DNA from: Azolla pinnata
Taxonomy: Eukaryota > Streptophyta > Polypodiopsida > Salviniales > Salviniaceae
Direction: 5' to 3'
Length of the DNA: 64,000 nucleotides
Assembly (NCBI GenBank): GCA_037176905.1
Contig: JBBBWG010021111.1
Coordinates: 62,001 to 126,000 of the forward strand
The notes below the pieces were generated by a model. It saw nothing but the letters and a program-made list of their open reading frames with translations. It was not told the DNA's origin and searched no databases. The position numbers were made by a program, and so were the translations under genes. Shown one piece after another: positions 23,348 through 37,726 of this stretch; the stretch's first letter is position 1, and every line of letters begins with the position of its first letter.

Positions 23348-25076
23348 TTTCTCAAGCCGCATTCAAGAAGATATTTAGATTTAAAGGCAATTGGCTAAAA
23401 TATGTCAGATATATTCGAGTGCGTGATTAGCTTATAAAAATCTCGGTAAAAGAAATATAATCAATTTACAACTCAAACAACGGGGAGTTTTTTGGTATAT
23501 AGTTAAACTCAGAGAGAAATACTAGTACTTTTCCGTTCACATTACTCAATGTGTCGAAATTAAAGTCTCTCAGTTGAATCGATCACTCAATCGGCTCATC
23601 TGATGCATATAATACTCGTTATTAGTTGGAAAGTCTCGATTAATTGTTGCATCAAACATCACAAACACGATCTAGATGACCGATCGAGCAATAATCGCAG
23701 AGTCTTAGAGAGGAAGCAAAGTCGGGACGATCTCGGGCACGCAAGCTTAAAGATGGCGAAGCTGCGGTTCCGATGCATGTCAATTGTTTGTTGGCTTGTC
23801 ACGAACGGGAGCTTTTTCGTCGGAACGCACAACACAGTACATGAGAATGTGAAGGGGGTTGGGTAGGCCCAGAGAAGCGCAGACTTGAATCGTGACCGTT
23901 GCAATGCCCCATTCATGTAGCCTTTCTTTTTCTACAAAAGCGGAGTATTAAGGGCCCGATGACACATCCACTGATATTTAAGGTGTGCATTTGAATTCGG
24001 TGCAAGACGTCGATTTGGGGTGGATAATGCCGCATTGGCAGGGAAACCCTTAAACCCTGAACCTTGCAATCAAGGGCAAGCTGGTGGAGAGATCTGAGAC
24101 AGTTTACCTGAATAGCTCCATAGTTTTCATGTTATTTGTCACCGGGTCCAACGTTTCGAGGGTTTAGGGTTTTGTTTACATGATTTTAAGAGGAAATCCG
24201 GCTTATCACGTTAATTACATCGAGCGAGAGATACACGATGCAACTAGCATGTCAATAATACACTTGCATTTCATGTCAAAAGGTCTTTATTTGGACAGTG
24301 TTGATTGAGCTCATTCTGTGCCCCATTATTGATAACTATAATCTTTAAAAACTTATTTTTGAAGCCTGCTATCATTACCTTAATTAATCAACCAATAACT
24401 AAACCATAATAAAAGTACTTAGGAGACTAATCAGAGAATTAGTGTAACAATATTAAATTTTTAGACGATATCAAGAAGCGCCTTCTTATAAAAAACTTCC
24501 CACGATATATTCTAATGAGATCAGATATGCCATAATTTAAGGTACTCTTGCATGAAGTTTGCATTATGCATGCATATCTCTGCTATAGAGGATCGAAAGC
24601 TTCGTTCCTCAGTGAACTAGCTCATAAATAGTTAAAGTATAGCTGGCCCTGTAATGCATCTCAACTCATCACGTAATTGTAATGCTAAGTACATTATTCT
24701 TGCTACCTCTACAGAATAAAGCATAAAACCACTCACCTTCTCTTTCCTGGCTTCAAATACACGTTGGGAGAATAATCGAATGAGAAAAGAAAAGAAAGTG
24801 TGATTATTATTGAGAGACAAACGATTATAAGAGTGTTGAAAACTACTGTTAAAGTAGATCAATTCACTAACTCCTAAATCATGTAATGCTTACTAGCATT
24901 TGATCCATGCTCGCACTTATCAGTACATGTTAATCCAATTCAATTGTTCGAAATGTACAACCATCTGTAGGGTGGCAATGACAATAGATGCCATCGTGTA
25001 TTTTCAAAAGCCGATCTCTTAATATACAATAGTATGGTTTATCGGAGACAAGGTCAAGAAAGAAAAGAAATTTACC

Positions 25077-25365
25077 ACTGAATTTCCTGCAATCTAGACA
25101 CTGCTTCGTGCCCAGAAAATCTAATATTAAAACCTGGTAGAGAAAACACAAAATGCAAAGCTGCATCATTCAGCAGAATTTCCCCTAATCTAGACACCAC
25201 TCCATGCCCGTAAAATCTAATTAAAAGCCGGCAAAGAAAATTCAAAATGCAAAGCTGCATCATTCAGCAGAATTTCCCCTAATCCAAACGCCGCTCCACA
25301 CCCGGAAAATCTAATTAAAAGCCGGCAGAGAAAATGCAGATTGCGAAAAGCTGCATCATTCTGTT
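25077..25365. repeat. 94 bp tandem repeat, three copies
   Basis: Units start near 25078, 25174 and 25268. They share GAATTTCCCCTAATC, AAAATCTAATTAAAAGCCGG and AAAGCTGCATCATTC. Copies two and three are closer to each other than to copy one. Confidence 0.9.
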
Positions 25366-25574
25366 ACGATTAAAACAAATGACTTATGATGAAGAAAAAT
25401 CTTTGTTTATTGGTTCATGCAAGAAAATAAAAATAACGAAAAAAACAAATAAATAAATAAGTATATACGAAATAAAATAATATTGATTGGCTCATCAAAT
25501 TGTGATGGGGGTATTTTCGTAATTTCCAAAACTCGTGGAAAATCGAGGGGTAGGAGTCGAAAATGGGGAAAACC

Positions 25575-25650
25575 TGCCACGTCATCGGGGCTCAGGTGCC
25601 ACGTCGGCGGGCGGAATGCCACGTCGGCAGGAGCGGGATGCCACGTGGAC
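25575..25650. promoter_or_regulatory. Four evenly spaced TGCCACGT motifs (bZIP/bHLH-type ACGT cores)
   Basis: TGCCACGTCATC at 25575, TGCCACGTCGGC at 25597 and again at 25617, and TGCCACGTGGAC at 25639. The spacing is 22, 20 and 22 bases, about two helical turns. The first is the reverse complement of a TGACGTGGCA-type site and the last contains the G-box CACGTG. The cluster is about 800 bases upstream of the MOR1 start. Binding is an inference from the motifs only. Confidence 0.5.
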
Positions 25651-26444
25651 AGACAGGGTAAAATAGTAATAAACGGAAAAGCTGTACGCAAAAAGGAAAA
25701 GAAATAAAATAAATGGAGACGAATATATAAATATTTTATTCGGACTCCAAAAAAAAAAAGGAAAAAAAAAGGGGAGCCGGGAAAAAAAAAGAAGAGATTT
25801 GAAAAAAGGAAGAAATAAAACAAATCCGGGAAAAAGCAAAAGCAAAAGAAAAAAACCACGAGAAAAGGAAGAAATCAAATAAATAAGGAGGAAAATGTTA
25901 GAAAGGGGGGGAAAAAAAGAACGCGAAAGAAAATCAGAAAAAAGAGGGAATATATAATCGGTAGAAGGTAAAATAGTAATAATGTTGGAAATATATTACG
26001 AATAAAGAAAAAGGGTTTTCCGGGATTTTTCAATTTAATTTAATTTAATTTAATTTGTTTTTCTTCTTCTTCTTCTTCTTCTGCTACTCTCTTTCCGTCT
26101 CTGTATTCTCTGATAGATAGCCATAGCTTCTGCTTCTTCTTCCTTCTTCCTTCTTCCTTCTTCCTTCTTCTTCTTCCTCTTCTTCCTCTTCTTCCTTCTT
26201 CGTTCTTCATTCTGCCGCACCTCTTCGTTATCCTTCCTGTAGATCTTCTCTTCCAGCTCGCCATCGCCTGATCCCTCCATTCCTTCTTCTTTCACCCCTT
26301 CGCGTTTCCCGATCTGCGTGTAACACCCCCCGCCCCCTACTCTCCCCTCCTCTCCCTTTCTGCCTGTTCTCCCTCGTCTCCGTCCTCATCTTTCGTCTCT
26401 ATTTCCTCTCCGTGCCCTGCCTTCCACGGTCGCCTTCTCGCACC

Positions 26445-29400
26445 ATGTCTGAAGACGAGAAGCTTCTCAAAGAGGCCAAAAAGCTCCCGTGGGAAGACAG
26501 GCTCGCTCACAAGAACTGGAAAGTCCGCAACGATGCGAACATCGACCTTGCTGCTGTTTGCGACAGCATCATGGATCCAAAGGATCCTCGCCTCAGAGAT
26601 TTTGGTAGGCTTCATATTTTTTCCTGTTCTCTTTCTTTTTTTCTCTGAAGTAGCTTCTTCCTGCGACTTTATCGTATTCATGCTGCATCTTGAACCTTTA
26701 GCATTGTCTTCTGCCCGCAGTTCTATTCTTGTTTCCTCTACCATTTTTCCTACTTTGTGCGATTTCATCTCTCTTCTTATTCTTCGCTTTTCACTTTAAT
26801 CAGGGCCATTGTTCAAGAAAGCAGTTTCAGATTCAAATGCACCTGTGCAAGAGAAAGCGTTGGATGCTCTTATCGCCTTCTTGCGTGCTGCAGATTCTGA
26901 TGCCGGCAGGTATGTATGGGCAATAAAGCACAAGATCCAACAGTATAGTTGCTAAAAAATGTCCGTTGTTTTTCGCTGGTTTGATGAGTCAATGGAACCT
27001 TTCGTGTGAATTGGAATATCTGTTCACGAAACAGTCTACTTATGTAAACCAAATTCCTATTTTTTTTTGTTTACTCGAAGTTAGTAATGTGCGCACACAA
27101 ACAGGTGTATCATGAATAAGGAAGCTGTCTTCTTTTGTTCAGTAAATGGAAAACAAGGAGAAAAAAACAAGAAGTTTCGTATCTGTTTCGAATTAACAGA
27201 TGAAATTGCTCTTGTAATATGTCATTGTATACGAAATCTACTTGTTCAGTGGTCTGTTAGTTGAAACATGAAATAAGTACAGTATATATGATTGAAAGTT
27301 TCTACTTTGAATCAATATTGGAATTGTAAAACTATAGACTTTGTTCACAGTGCAACTTCTTGAGCATCGTCAAAATGGAGCTATTTACCAGTAACAGATA
27401 ATACGTACCTAGGGTCGAGAGGCTATCCCGTGAAGACATTTAGAATGTACATGTCTTCGAAACAGTGTAGTTCTCAGAGCACAATTATATTTCATGAAAC
27501 AGTATTGAGGATTGGAAAATTTCAACTTATGACTGTAGAATGACTCTCAATATATTCAGCCGTCTACCAAAGTTCCATCTATTGAGCACAGTGTGAATAC
27601 TCTTGGGCTCATTCTGAACATCTAATACATCTATATGGGTCGAACATGCTGGTTGAACCATTTGTCTGTACGAACTTTACCAAATCTGCTCTTGATGAGC
27701 AACTTCCTTCATGAAAGTGAATAAATGAAATTCTACCATTCTGGTTAGGAAGCTTCTGTTCGTGACACCAGCAAAACACGTCCAGAAGGTTGTGATGAAA
27801 TTTGAACCTACATGATATGATAAATGAACAAGCGCTGAGAATTATTCCTAACCATTTTAGGTTATACTTTTGGGCTCACTTTAAACATCAAGTACACTGA
27901 ATATTTTCTTGGGAGCATCGACTAGTCTCGGATACTCTTGGGCTCATTCTGAATATCTGATACATCTATATGGGTCTTCAATGCTGGTTGAACCATTTCT
28001 CTGCATGTACTTTATGAAATTTTCTCTTGACGAGCAACTTTCTCCATTAAAGTGTGAATTAAGGGAAGACTACCGTTATAGTTAGAGAGTCTCCATTCGT
28101 GACCAGCAAAACGCTTGTTGAAGGTTCTGGAAGAAATTTCAACCTACTTGATACGATAAATGGGCAAGTATGCTGAGAACTATTCCTACTGATTTAAATT
28201 ATACTCTTGGGCTCATTCTAAATATCAGGAACATCGTGAATGTGTTTTGAGTATCTGTATGGGTCTTCAATTCTGGTTGAACCCTTAGTCTGTATCTACT
28301 TTACCAAATTTGCTCTTGATGAGCATCTTTCTTCGTGAAAGTGAATTAGTGAAATACTGCCATTATGGTTAGAATTTCCATTCATAACATCAGTGAAGCA
28401 CTTGTAGAAGGTTCTGAAAGAATTCTTAAACTACTTGATATCATAAATGAATCGGGAATGGAGATGAACATAAAGGAAGCGTAACTTGCTTGAGTTGTGG
28501 TACTATATTATAGAAGAGCAGGGAAATCCCCCATACAAATGTTAAGAGATGTCATGGTGGCCAGCCTGTAAGACATGCCAATGTATGGAAAACATTGCCG
28601 AGGTGTTACAAGCGACAGTTGTCAGATATGGAGGTGGAGATAATGGGTGAGTGACTTGTTTCAGCTGCCGTAAGATTGTACGAAATGATAGGAAAATCCT
28701 TTATGCACATGGTAAGAGACGTCACTGTGGCTAAACTGTAAGATATGCCAAATTATGGGACACATGTCTATGTTGCAAATCCGAGTTGTCGCACTGGAGA
28801 TAGAGACAGAAGAAGGTAACTCGCTTGACCTGTGGTACGGCATACAAGATTAGGAAATTCTCTACACATCTTTAAAGATGCCACCTTGGTCAACCTGTGA
28901 GACATGCCAATGTATGGAACGCATTCCCTACATTTTGCAAACAAGTTGTCACAGAGAGATTTTTGGTCACTATTTTCTGTATTGATGCCTGCATTCACAT
29001 GTCATGGAATATCTAAGAACTATGAGACACTGAATATCCACGACAAAAAATCTGTTGCCAAGTAAATTCAATTAAGAAATCTCTGAAACTTTGGCCTGAG
29101 ATTAGAATTACCTTCTTTCAAATAACTATCTCCATCAAAATCTGTGTAAATAGGGCCTGAATGATTTAGGGGCGCATATGAGGTGGTCAATAATCTGATA
29201 TTGCTTTGCTGCACCCCTACAGCTTTATTGCATTGATGATTTTCTTAGTTTAGTATGTTTTGCTTGAATTATTCAAGGCTGTACATTTTTCTGTAAAGAT
29301 TTGATACAATGAGTGGTGTTATTTGGCTGGTTGTAGGTATGCAAAGGAAGTATGCGAAGCAATTGTTGCAAAATGTTTGACAGGGCGGCCAAAGACTGTA

Positions 29401-32400
29401 GAGAAAGCTCAGATTGCTTTTCTTTTGTGGGTGGAACTTGAAGCAACTGAAGTTTTTCTGGTAAATATTAAAGACGTTGTACTACAGGAATTATGTTACT
29501 ACCGATGTGACTTCAATTTGTAAAAATCCTGGGTTTCACTCTATTGCTTGTTATATGTATCAGGAATCTATGGAGAAAGCAATCAAGAATAAGGTTGCCA
29601 AAGCTGTTGTGCCGGCAATTGATGTCATGTTTCAAGCAGTCAGGTAAGGCGTAAGTGTATCTGTTATACTTCATTATATTTCATGCTAATTATGGTATCA
29701 TGTTATTCTGGGCACAGTGAATTTGGAACTAAAGTTATTCCTCCAAAGAAAATCCTGAAGATGCTTCCTGAACTATTTGATCATCAAGATCAGAATGTAA
29801 GGGCTTCTGCGAAAGGTCTCACCATAGAACTTTGTCGATGGATAGGAAAGGAACCTGTGAAATCCATATTGTTTGAGAAAATGCGGGATACAATGGTATG
29901 GTATAACCCACTTTAATCAATTTTGTTTTTGTTAATCATTTTGTTTTGTTTGTCATTATTGCCTGCTCTTATCTGTTCAGAAAAAAGAGGTTGAAGGAGA
30001 GATGAGTGCAGTTTCTGGGGTACCAAAGCCTACACGCAAAATTAGGTGAAATGCTGCTTTATAGTCTAATATATGAGAGAAGTTAGAGAAGAATCTATAG
30101 TCACCTAAATTGATGCTCGTGTATTCATCCGGTACAGGTCTGAGCAAATAAAAGAGTCGGAGGAGGATGTAGCAACAGAAATTTCTGGGCCTGTAGCCAC
30201 TGAGGAAGCTACTGTATCTGGTTTGTAACCACAGCTGAAGTTTAGGAAAGTGTTTCCAAAGTTGATTTGCATCAATTTGACTTTTGCTTATGTCCTATCC
30301 AGGATCATCAGAGATTGACGAGTACGACCTAGTAGATCCAGTTGACATCTTGGGGCCTCTGGAGAAGTCAGCATTTTGGGAAGGTGTGGTAAGTGCTTTT
30401 TGCTCTACTTCTCGTGTACATCTTACATCCATAGATATCCACCCATGCAGATTTTCTCTGTTTTCTTCTTGCATTGTATAAGTGTCCTATGCGGTCATCT
30501 GGTTTCTAATAAATACTGAACACCATTTGGGGTTAACTTGATCAGAAAGCTACCAAATGGTCTGATCGGCGAGATGCTGTAGCTGAGCTGACGAAACTGG
30601 CTTCTGTAAAAAAAATAAGTCCAGGAGATTTTAGTGAAGTCTCTCGTACTCTGAAAAAGGTATGTTATTTGATTTGTGGTAATAGGAATTGTTGTTTTGA
30701 AATGTCTAATTGTTTGGTCTTAAACAGCTTATTACAGATGTAAACTTAGCTGTTGGAGTTGAAGCTGTTCAAGCAACAGGAAACCTTGCAAAGGGTCTTC
30801 GTAAAGACTTTGGCAGTGGCTCAAGATTACTGCTGCCAACATTGCTTGTATGTCATCTGCATTTGAATCTTTAAGTAGGAGTTTCCATTTTGACACATTC
30901 TCTTTACTATATCTCTACTAACTTAACAGGAAAAATTGAAAGAGAAAAAACCAGTCATGCTAGATGCTCTGACTCAAACTCTGCAAGCACTGCACTCTTG
31001 TGGATGTGTCCAGCTGATTGATGTCTTTGAAGGCAAGACTTTTGCTGTCACCTAAGCTTTCTTAATCATTTTTTAGTCAATTCTTTGGTTAATATTTCTA
31101 GACTATTAGATTTCTATGTCAGCAATATGATGTCACATCTGCATGTAATAAAGTTTCTACTCCTTTCTCCCATCTACATGTTGTAAAGTTTTGCAACTTC
31201 ACAGAAGTCCCTCTGCATCTTTCTGCTTTCTATGTCATTTATATACCCCATCTTTGTGGCTCGGTTCAGGTTTTATTCACCATGCTTTCTGACTTTCAAT
31301 TCTTCAAAAGTTGTAGTTAAAGCTATTATTAGTTAAAGCTACGTGTCTCCAATAAAACCATTGATGGGAGTTCATGAACTGTATATACTTTATGGTTTTG
31401 TCTATTGTTTATAATATATGCTGGCTTTAAATTTTAACACTGATATTGTTCTGTAGTGTCTCTTTCTGGCCTTAATACTTGAACGTGAATAATATTATAT
31501 GTGTTTGTATGAATGTTCGTGACATGTGTAGTGGATACTAACAGTTCATGTTTGTACTTTCCTTTTCAGATGTCAAATTAGCTACAAAAAATAAAGTTCC
31601 ATCTGTAAGATCTTTGACATTGTCATGGGTTACAACGTCGATAGAATCAAGTCCGAAAGCAGTTGTTCTAAAACTACACAAAGATTACATTCCCATCCTG
31701 ATAGAGGTATGAATATATGAGAGTATTTATTATCCTTTATGATATTGTAACATCTGTGCATGCCTTCAAATAGATGCTGTTTTGTTTGCTGTTGGGTAGA
31801 GTTTAAATGATGGAACACCAGAGGTTAGGGATGCTGCATTTGCAGCTCTTGCAGCAATAGCCAAGGTGTGAAGGATTTCATTTTCGGTCTTTACTTCATG
31901 ATGAACATGTTTAGCTTTACTAAATGGTATTTAGTTGTCTTTGCCTGATCAATGTCTCACAAATTGATGGATTTCTGTCAATTTAATATATAGATAGTTG
32001 GGATGAGGCCCCTAGAAAGGTCTTTGGAAAAGCTTGATGAAGTAAGACAAAAGAAACTAACAGAGATGATTGGCTCCACTGCCAATGGGCCTGTTCAAAC
32101 TGCTACAAGTTCAGGCAATCATAGTATTATGTATTGCTATATTTATTTCTTTTCTTCAATCTAACTGTTCTATTGAACATTGAAATGTGCATACAGTGGC
32201 AACAAGATCTTCTATACCGAGTGCAAATGCATCATCTGAGGTATGTTGATTTGTTTCAATGGCTTATTACTTGAACAATTAGTTTTTACACTCGTGAGTT
32301 GTGTTTTGTGTTTTACATTAGATAGTTCATACAGGTAAAAATTATGTAAATGACCTAGGTGATAATGATGTGTATATGACTATTTTCTGAAGATAACATA

Positions 32401-35400
32401 ATGAGACAAATGCATTTTCTTTTCGTGTATGTAAATCTCTAGTCCCCATATTTGTGTAGGGAGCTGAGGGTGGTGTTGTGAGGAAATCTGCTGCAAGTAT
32501 GTTGTCTGGAAAGAAGCCAGCTCAAGCTCCACCTTCGGTAGTTTCCTGTACCACATTTTATGAACATAATATTGTGAAAATAAGGAAGTCTGTAAAGCAT
32601 GAATCAAGCTCAGGATGTGTTTTCTTTCTGGAAAAGTATTTGGATTTGACATGTATATTCAGATTTTAGAATGATATTCACAGTCCATCCTTTGGTAATA
32701 TGTTGTACCTCATGCTTTGGCAACTTAGTACGAGGATGTGAATGCTGGCTAAATTTATTTAAACTCTGATTTGTAACATATTGGATCATAGAGTTTGATG
32801 CACTTTGAAAATGCTATAATACCCACCTCATGTACCCCCAAAACAGTATGCGTATACCATATGCTTTTGAAAACTGAGTTCGTGTGCTTCCATTTTCCTG
32901 TTCGTGTACAATAGTTTTTCCTTGTAGAAAGAGTATTAATTTATCAAGGATATAAAGTGCTGAGCAAAGATATTTTTGTCCAAATTCACATGATTTCAGA
33001 TGCATATCAATCTTTTTGAATTCTGCAGAAGTCAAGATCGTTATAGTCTAACATGCATTATTCATCTATGATGATCTTGTTTTGAGTTAAGCTTCTTTTT
33101 GTAATTGTGTAATCATTTAGCAAGCAAGCAAGAAACCAGGAACATCCAAGAAAGGCGGTGATAGTGGGGGATCACATGGCAAAAGCTTGACCATGGAGGC
33201 AGCGGAAGAGGTTGAGGTAATGTTGACATATCCAGTGGTATATTCCAATGGTTTTGTTGGGAATCCTGTTCATTTTTCGTTCCTACTTCATTCCTCTGAA
33301 AGCAGCCATCTGAAATGTCTCTGGAAGAGATTGAGGCCAAGGTAGCAGGACTTGTGCAGGAGGAAGTGATTACAAATCTCAAAAGTTCTGTGTGGAAAGA
33401 GCGGCTTGAAGGTGAAGTATTCTCTTCTTTTCATGGAATCCATTTTGCATGCTTTAAGTGAAGATCCTGTTGTTTGACACTAGAAGGAAATGGTTCTGGA
33501 ATTTATAATCTTGTTAAGTGGGAGATTTTTCTGACTTATATCCTATTTGTTGGCAAATTTTCTCTATGAAATAATTTTATCATATTAGTTGGGTTTTATA
33601 TTCGAATGCATAGTATTTCATATGTATATTCTATGCTGCCTCATTGCTTTATTCTTTCTTCAGTTGTAAAATTGGTTTAAACAAATCTATATGGAGCACC
33701 AAGCTCACATATTGACTGATGTTTTAGAGTTTTATGATTTGATATAAAATTTAAATATATTGATTGCAGCCATGGTCTCTTTAAAAGAGTCTGTTGAGGC
33801 TTTAGAAGTTGATAAGCACACCGAAATTCTTGTTCGGCTATTGTCAGCATTGCCAGGGTGGGCTGAGAAGAATGTACAGGTAAAGTGGAGATGTCAGCGT
33901 TTGATGCTAGGATTGAAATGAGTCCTAACTCTTTGTTTACTTTGGATTCTCAAATCTCCAGGTACAGCAAAAGGTCATTGAAGTTGTTTGTGATTTGGCG
34001 GAACGCTCACCTTCATTTTCCAAGCGATGTGTAGTGCTTTGTATAGTTGGTGAGTTAGTTTGGATGATATTGTCTTTTTTTATTGCATGAGAATTAAAAT
34101 TGAGATTTTGGTTGTTGCATGAACAGGTGTAGGTGAAAGGATATCTGATATAAAAACAAGGGCACAAGCTATCAAATGTCTAACTGCATTCTGTGAAGCT
34201 GTTGGACCTGGATTCGTTTTTGACAGAGTACTGATTTCCTATTGTGGATAGTTTGCTTGTTATCCTGTATTTTCATATTGGACTGATGCATTGTCCACTT
34301 GGTGAATTTTAGTTCTGCAAGATTATGAAGGAACACAAGAATCCAAAAGTTCTCAGTGAAGGCATTCTATGGATGGTGACAGCTGTTGAGGATTTTGGAG
34401 TCAGCCATTTGAAGCTGAAGGTAAGAGTTTTTTCTGATTTCTATCTGGAGCCTTGGTTTTAACTATGGTGAGTTTAGTACATCTGTATGTGCAGATAATG
34501 TTTACTATCACCTTTTATGGTGCTTTCCGACTAAATTTAAAATATATTCCAGGATGTCATTGATTTTGCGAAAGATATAGGATTGCAATCAAGTGTTGCT
34601 GCTAGTAGAACTGCTGCAACTAAACTCCTTGGTGCCCTGCACAAATTTGTAGGCCCAGGTAGTCTCTAATCATATTGTTTATCGAAGATCTGTTTTTAAG
34701 TTGCTGACTTCCTTTTTTTTATGCTTATGCATTCTGCAGACCTGAAGGCATTTGTTTCTGATGTGAAACCAGCACTTCAAAGTGCATTAGATGCCGAGTT
34801 TGAGAAAAATCCTTATGAGGTAGTATTGAATGAGCCAATGATAGCTAGGAAAATCTAGGAAAATTGTATTCCATGAACATTGCACACTTTTCTAAGCCGA
34901 ATCTTGTTTACTTTCTTCTATATTAGGGGCCTATCACTGCAAAAAGAACGATAAGGACTGTGGATGGTAGTGAAAGCGTGAGCAGTGGAAGTAATGATGG
35001 ATTACCCAGAGAAGACATCAGCTCCAAGTTGACACAGACCTTGATTAAAAACCTAAGTAGTGCAGATTGGAAGGTAGCTATTTGTTTTGATAAAAACCTT
35101 TATATTGGGCATGAAAGCTTACAAAATTTAAATAATGAACTAAAAAGGTCATGTTTTTTTAGATGGATTGTGACTCTATAGTGATAAAAACAGAGTTACC
35201 AGATGTTTAGTTATAAATGACATGCTATTGCATGTAATATATCTGTGATGCATTACGTATTTCATGTTTAGCTGCTATATATTGTCTCACATAATTAGGG
35301 GACATGATGTTTGTGAAGGGTTGTATCTGATGCATGGTTGTTATAGGATGTTGGCAGTTGATTCTGAATTATGCTGAGTAATCATTGGAATAGGGGGTTC

Positions 35401-37687
35401 TAATCACCTAGGAGTTTATAAAGTAGATTACAAAGTTGAACACATCTTTAAAGAGCTAAACACCATACACGAGTTAATTGTAATATTATTTTTTAATGCC
35501 TAGTCTGTGATAGATTTGCGTTGAGTTGATTTAATCACCTCCAAATGTTCCAGATTGGTATGATTAGACCTATTATAGAATTTGCCTCAGGAGATTGCAC
35601 CTGCTCTTGATTTTATATCTTTTTGCACGATCTTGTGTTTGCCCAGAATTTGTCATCTCATGAATCAGATGCTGTAAGCTAACGTTGGCTTTCATTTCAG
35701 GTGCGCCAAGAGTCAATTGAGAATGTAAATAAGATAATTGAAGAAGCAAATAAAAGAGTGCAAACTACAGGAACAGGTTGTTTTTCTTTATCGGATTCTA
35801 GGTGTTCTAAAATATATCAAGGAGCAGCTACATTTAGGAACTTCAATGATACTCTGCCATGTCTGCTGATGATTATACAGGTGAACTGTTTACATCCCTT
35901 CGAGGTCGTCTTTCAGACTCCAACAAGAATCTGGTCACCATGACATTAACAACACTCGGCAATCTAGCATCTGCTATGGGTCCAGCGGTGGATAAGACAA
36001 GCAAGGTATAGCATGTGATTTATATATCTAGTTATGTCTGAATTCTGCAGCTTAAAGAAGACTTTTGTTTTGTATTGCCAAATACAGGGAATTCTTGCTG
36101 ACATCTTGAAATGCTTGGGTGATAACAAGAAATTAACACGGGAGACAGTGATTAAGACATTGGACATTTGGAGCAACATACTACAGCTAGACAAAGTTGT
36201 AAGGACCATAAATCTGTGACCTTAAATTGTATAAGGAATTATCACTGTTGTTATTGGAGTTGTTCTGTTTTGGCAGATGCCCTATGTTATTCCAGCATTA
36301 GTAGATTCTAAGATTTGTGCCGATGGCCGCAAAGAACTCATAGAGTGGGTAACAAAACAAATAACAAAAGTTAGTGATCAGGCAGAAATAGTATCATTGA
36401 TAAAACCAATGGCTTTGTCACTGCAGGTGACATACTTGTCTTGTTTATTGTATTTGTATATCATAGTTAATATTCTAGGCATCTCGAAGTGAGTCATTCA
36501 AATTGGTGGTTTCTTTAGGACAAATCCTCTGAGGTTCGTAAGGCTGCTGAACTTTGCTTGGTAGATCTTATCAAGGCTTGTGGCCCAGAAAAGGTTTGAT
36601 AAACAATGAAATTGAACTACATCTGATGTTCATTGTAAAACAGTGTGGATTTTAAAGTAGTACATATATTTTGAATTGGCAGGCAAACCGTGCTCTAAAA
36701 GATCTTCAGGGATCTGCTTTAGCTGCAGTGCAACCAATTTTGGACAAGCAAAGATCTTCAGGTATCATGCTACACTGCATAATTGTTGTGAATATTTAGA
36801 ATTATTATGTAACTGTAGTTGTTGCAGATTTTGTAGACTCTATGAGTTCTAGTAGACCTGCCCAATCTAAAGCAGCAGCAAAGAGTACAAAAACAGTTAC
36901 TGCTAGTTCTGGAGAACATTCATCCTCAAGGCATGGAACAGCCCGGCCTGCTGCTGTAAGTTTCGTATTTTGGTTTGCAAATACTCAAATGTATTGAGTC
37001 TTATCAATTGATCCTAGATTCTTTTAATTCAGAGAGGCAATTCTAGCAAAATTTCAAGGACAGATGCAGCTGTAGCTGCTCAAGATGCTGCTGTCCAAGG
37101 CCAGGCATTATTCAACATGCGTGATTCAAATAAGGTTTGCATGCTATTTTGAGCGTTGCTTGATTGTATTGATATAGCCATTGTATATGTAATTCTGAAT
37201 AGTCATTTGGAATGTGAATGATGCAGGAAGAGCGGGCAAAGACTCTTTCCCGGAAACTAAAATTTGAAGAGCCAAGATTGGAACAAATTCAGGATATCGA
37301 GGTTTGTATCCATGTTTATTCACATATTATCATTTGCAAATTCTTGTTATCCAATACGTAACATAATACACAAGAAATTACAGGCTGATCTCATGAAATA
37401 TTTTCGAGAAGATCTACATCGCCGTTTGCTAAGCCCTGATTTTAAAAAGCAAGTTGATGGTCTTGATCTATTGCAGAAGGTAAATGCGTATCTATCTTTA
37501 TTTTCACATCAGAAAACTGGTTGTCTAGACCACGTTGTTGATTTGATGGATGTTGGTTTGTCATCGCTTCTGAAATGGAGCAGTTTATTTGTTGTGCCGA
37601 TATTTAAACTGTTGCTACACTTGCAGAAAATCGTGAAGTTCAGGATTACTTTACATTCTTTGAATGAAACTGTGGTTGTGATGTGCA

Positions 37688-37726
<39 letters not shown>

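Larger units (their letters stand above)
23348..26444. other. Intergenic between divergent UBP27-like and MOR1 genes
   Basis: No protein gene was recognised. It contains a small telomere-like motif (GGGTTTAGGG) near 24160, the 94 bp tandem repeat and the ACGT-core cluster listed separately, a very A-rich segment at 25.7-26.0 kb, a short AATTT tandem near 26031-26055 and pyrimidine-rich CTT tracts from 26059 to 26190. The last probably belong to the MOR1 leader. Confidence 0.6.
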
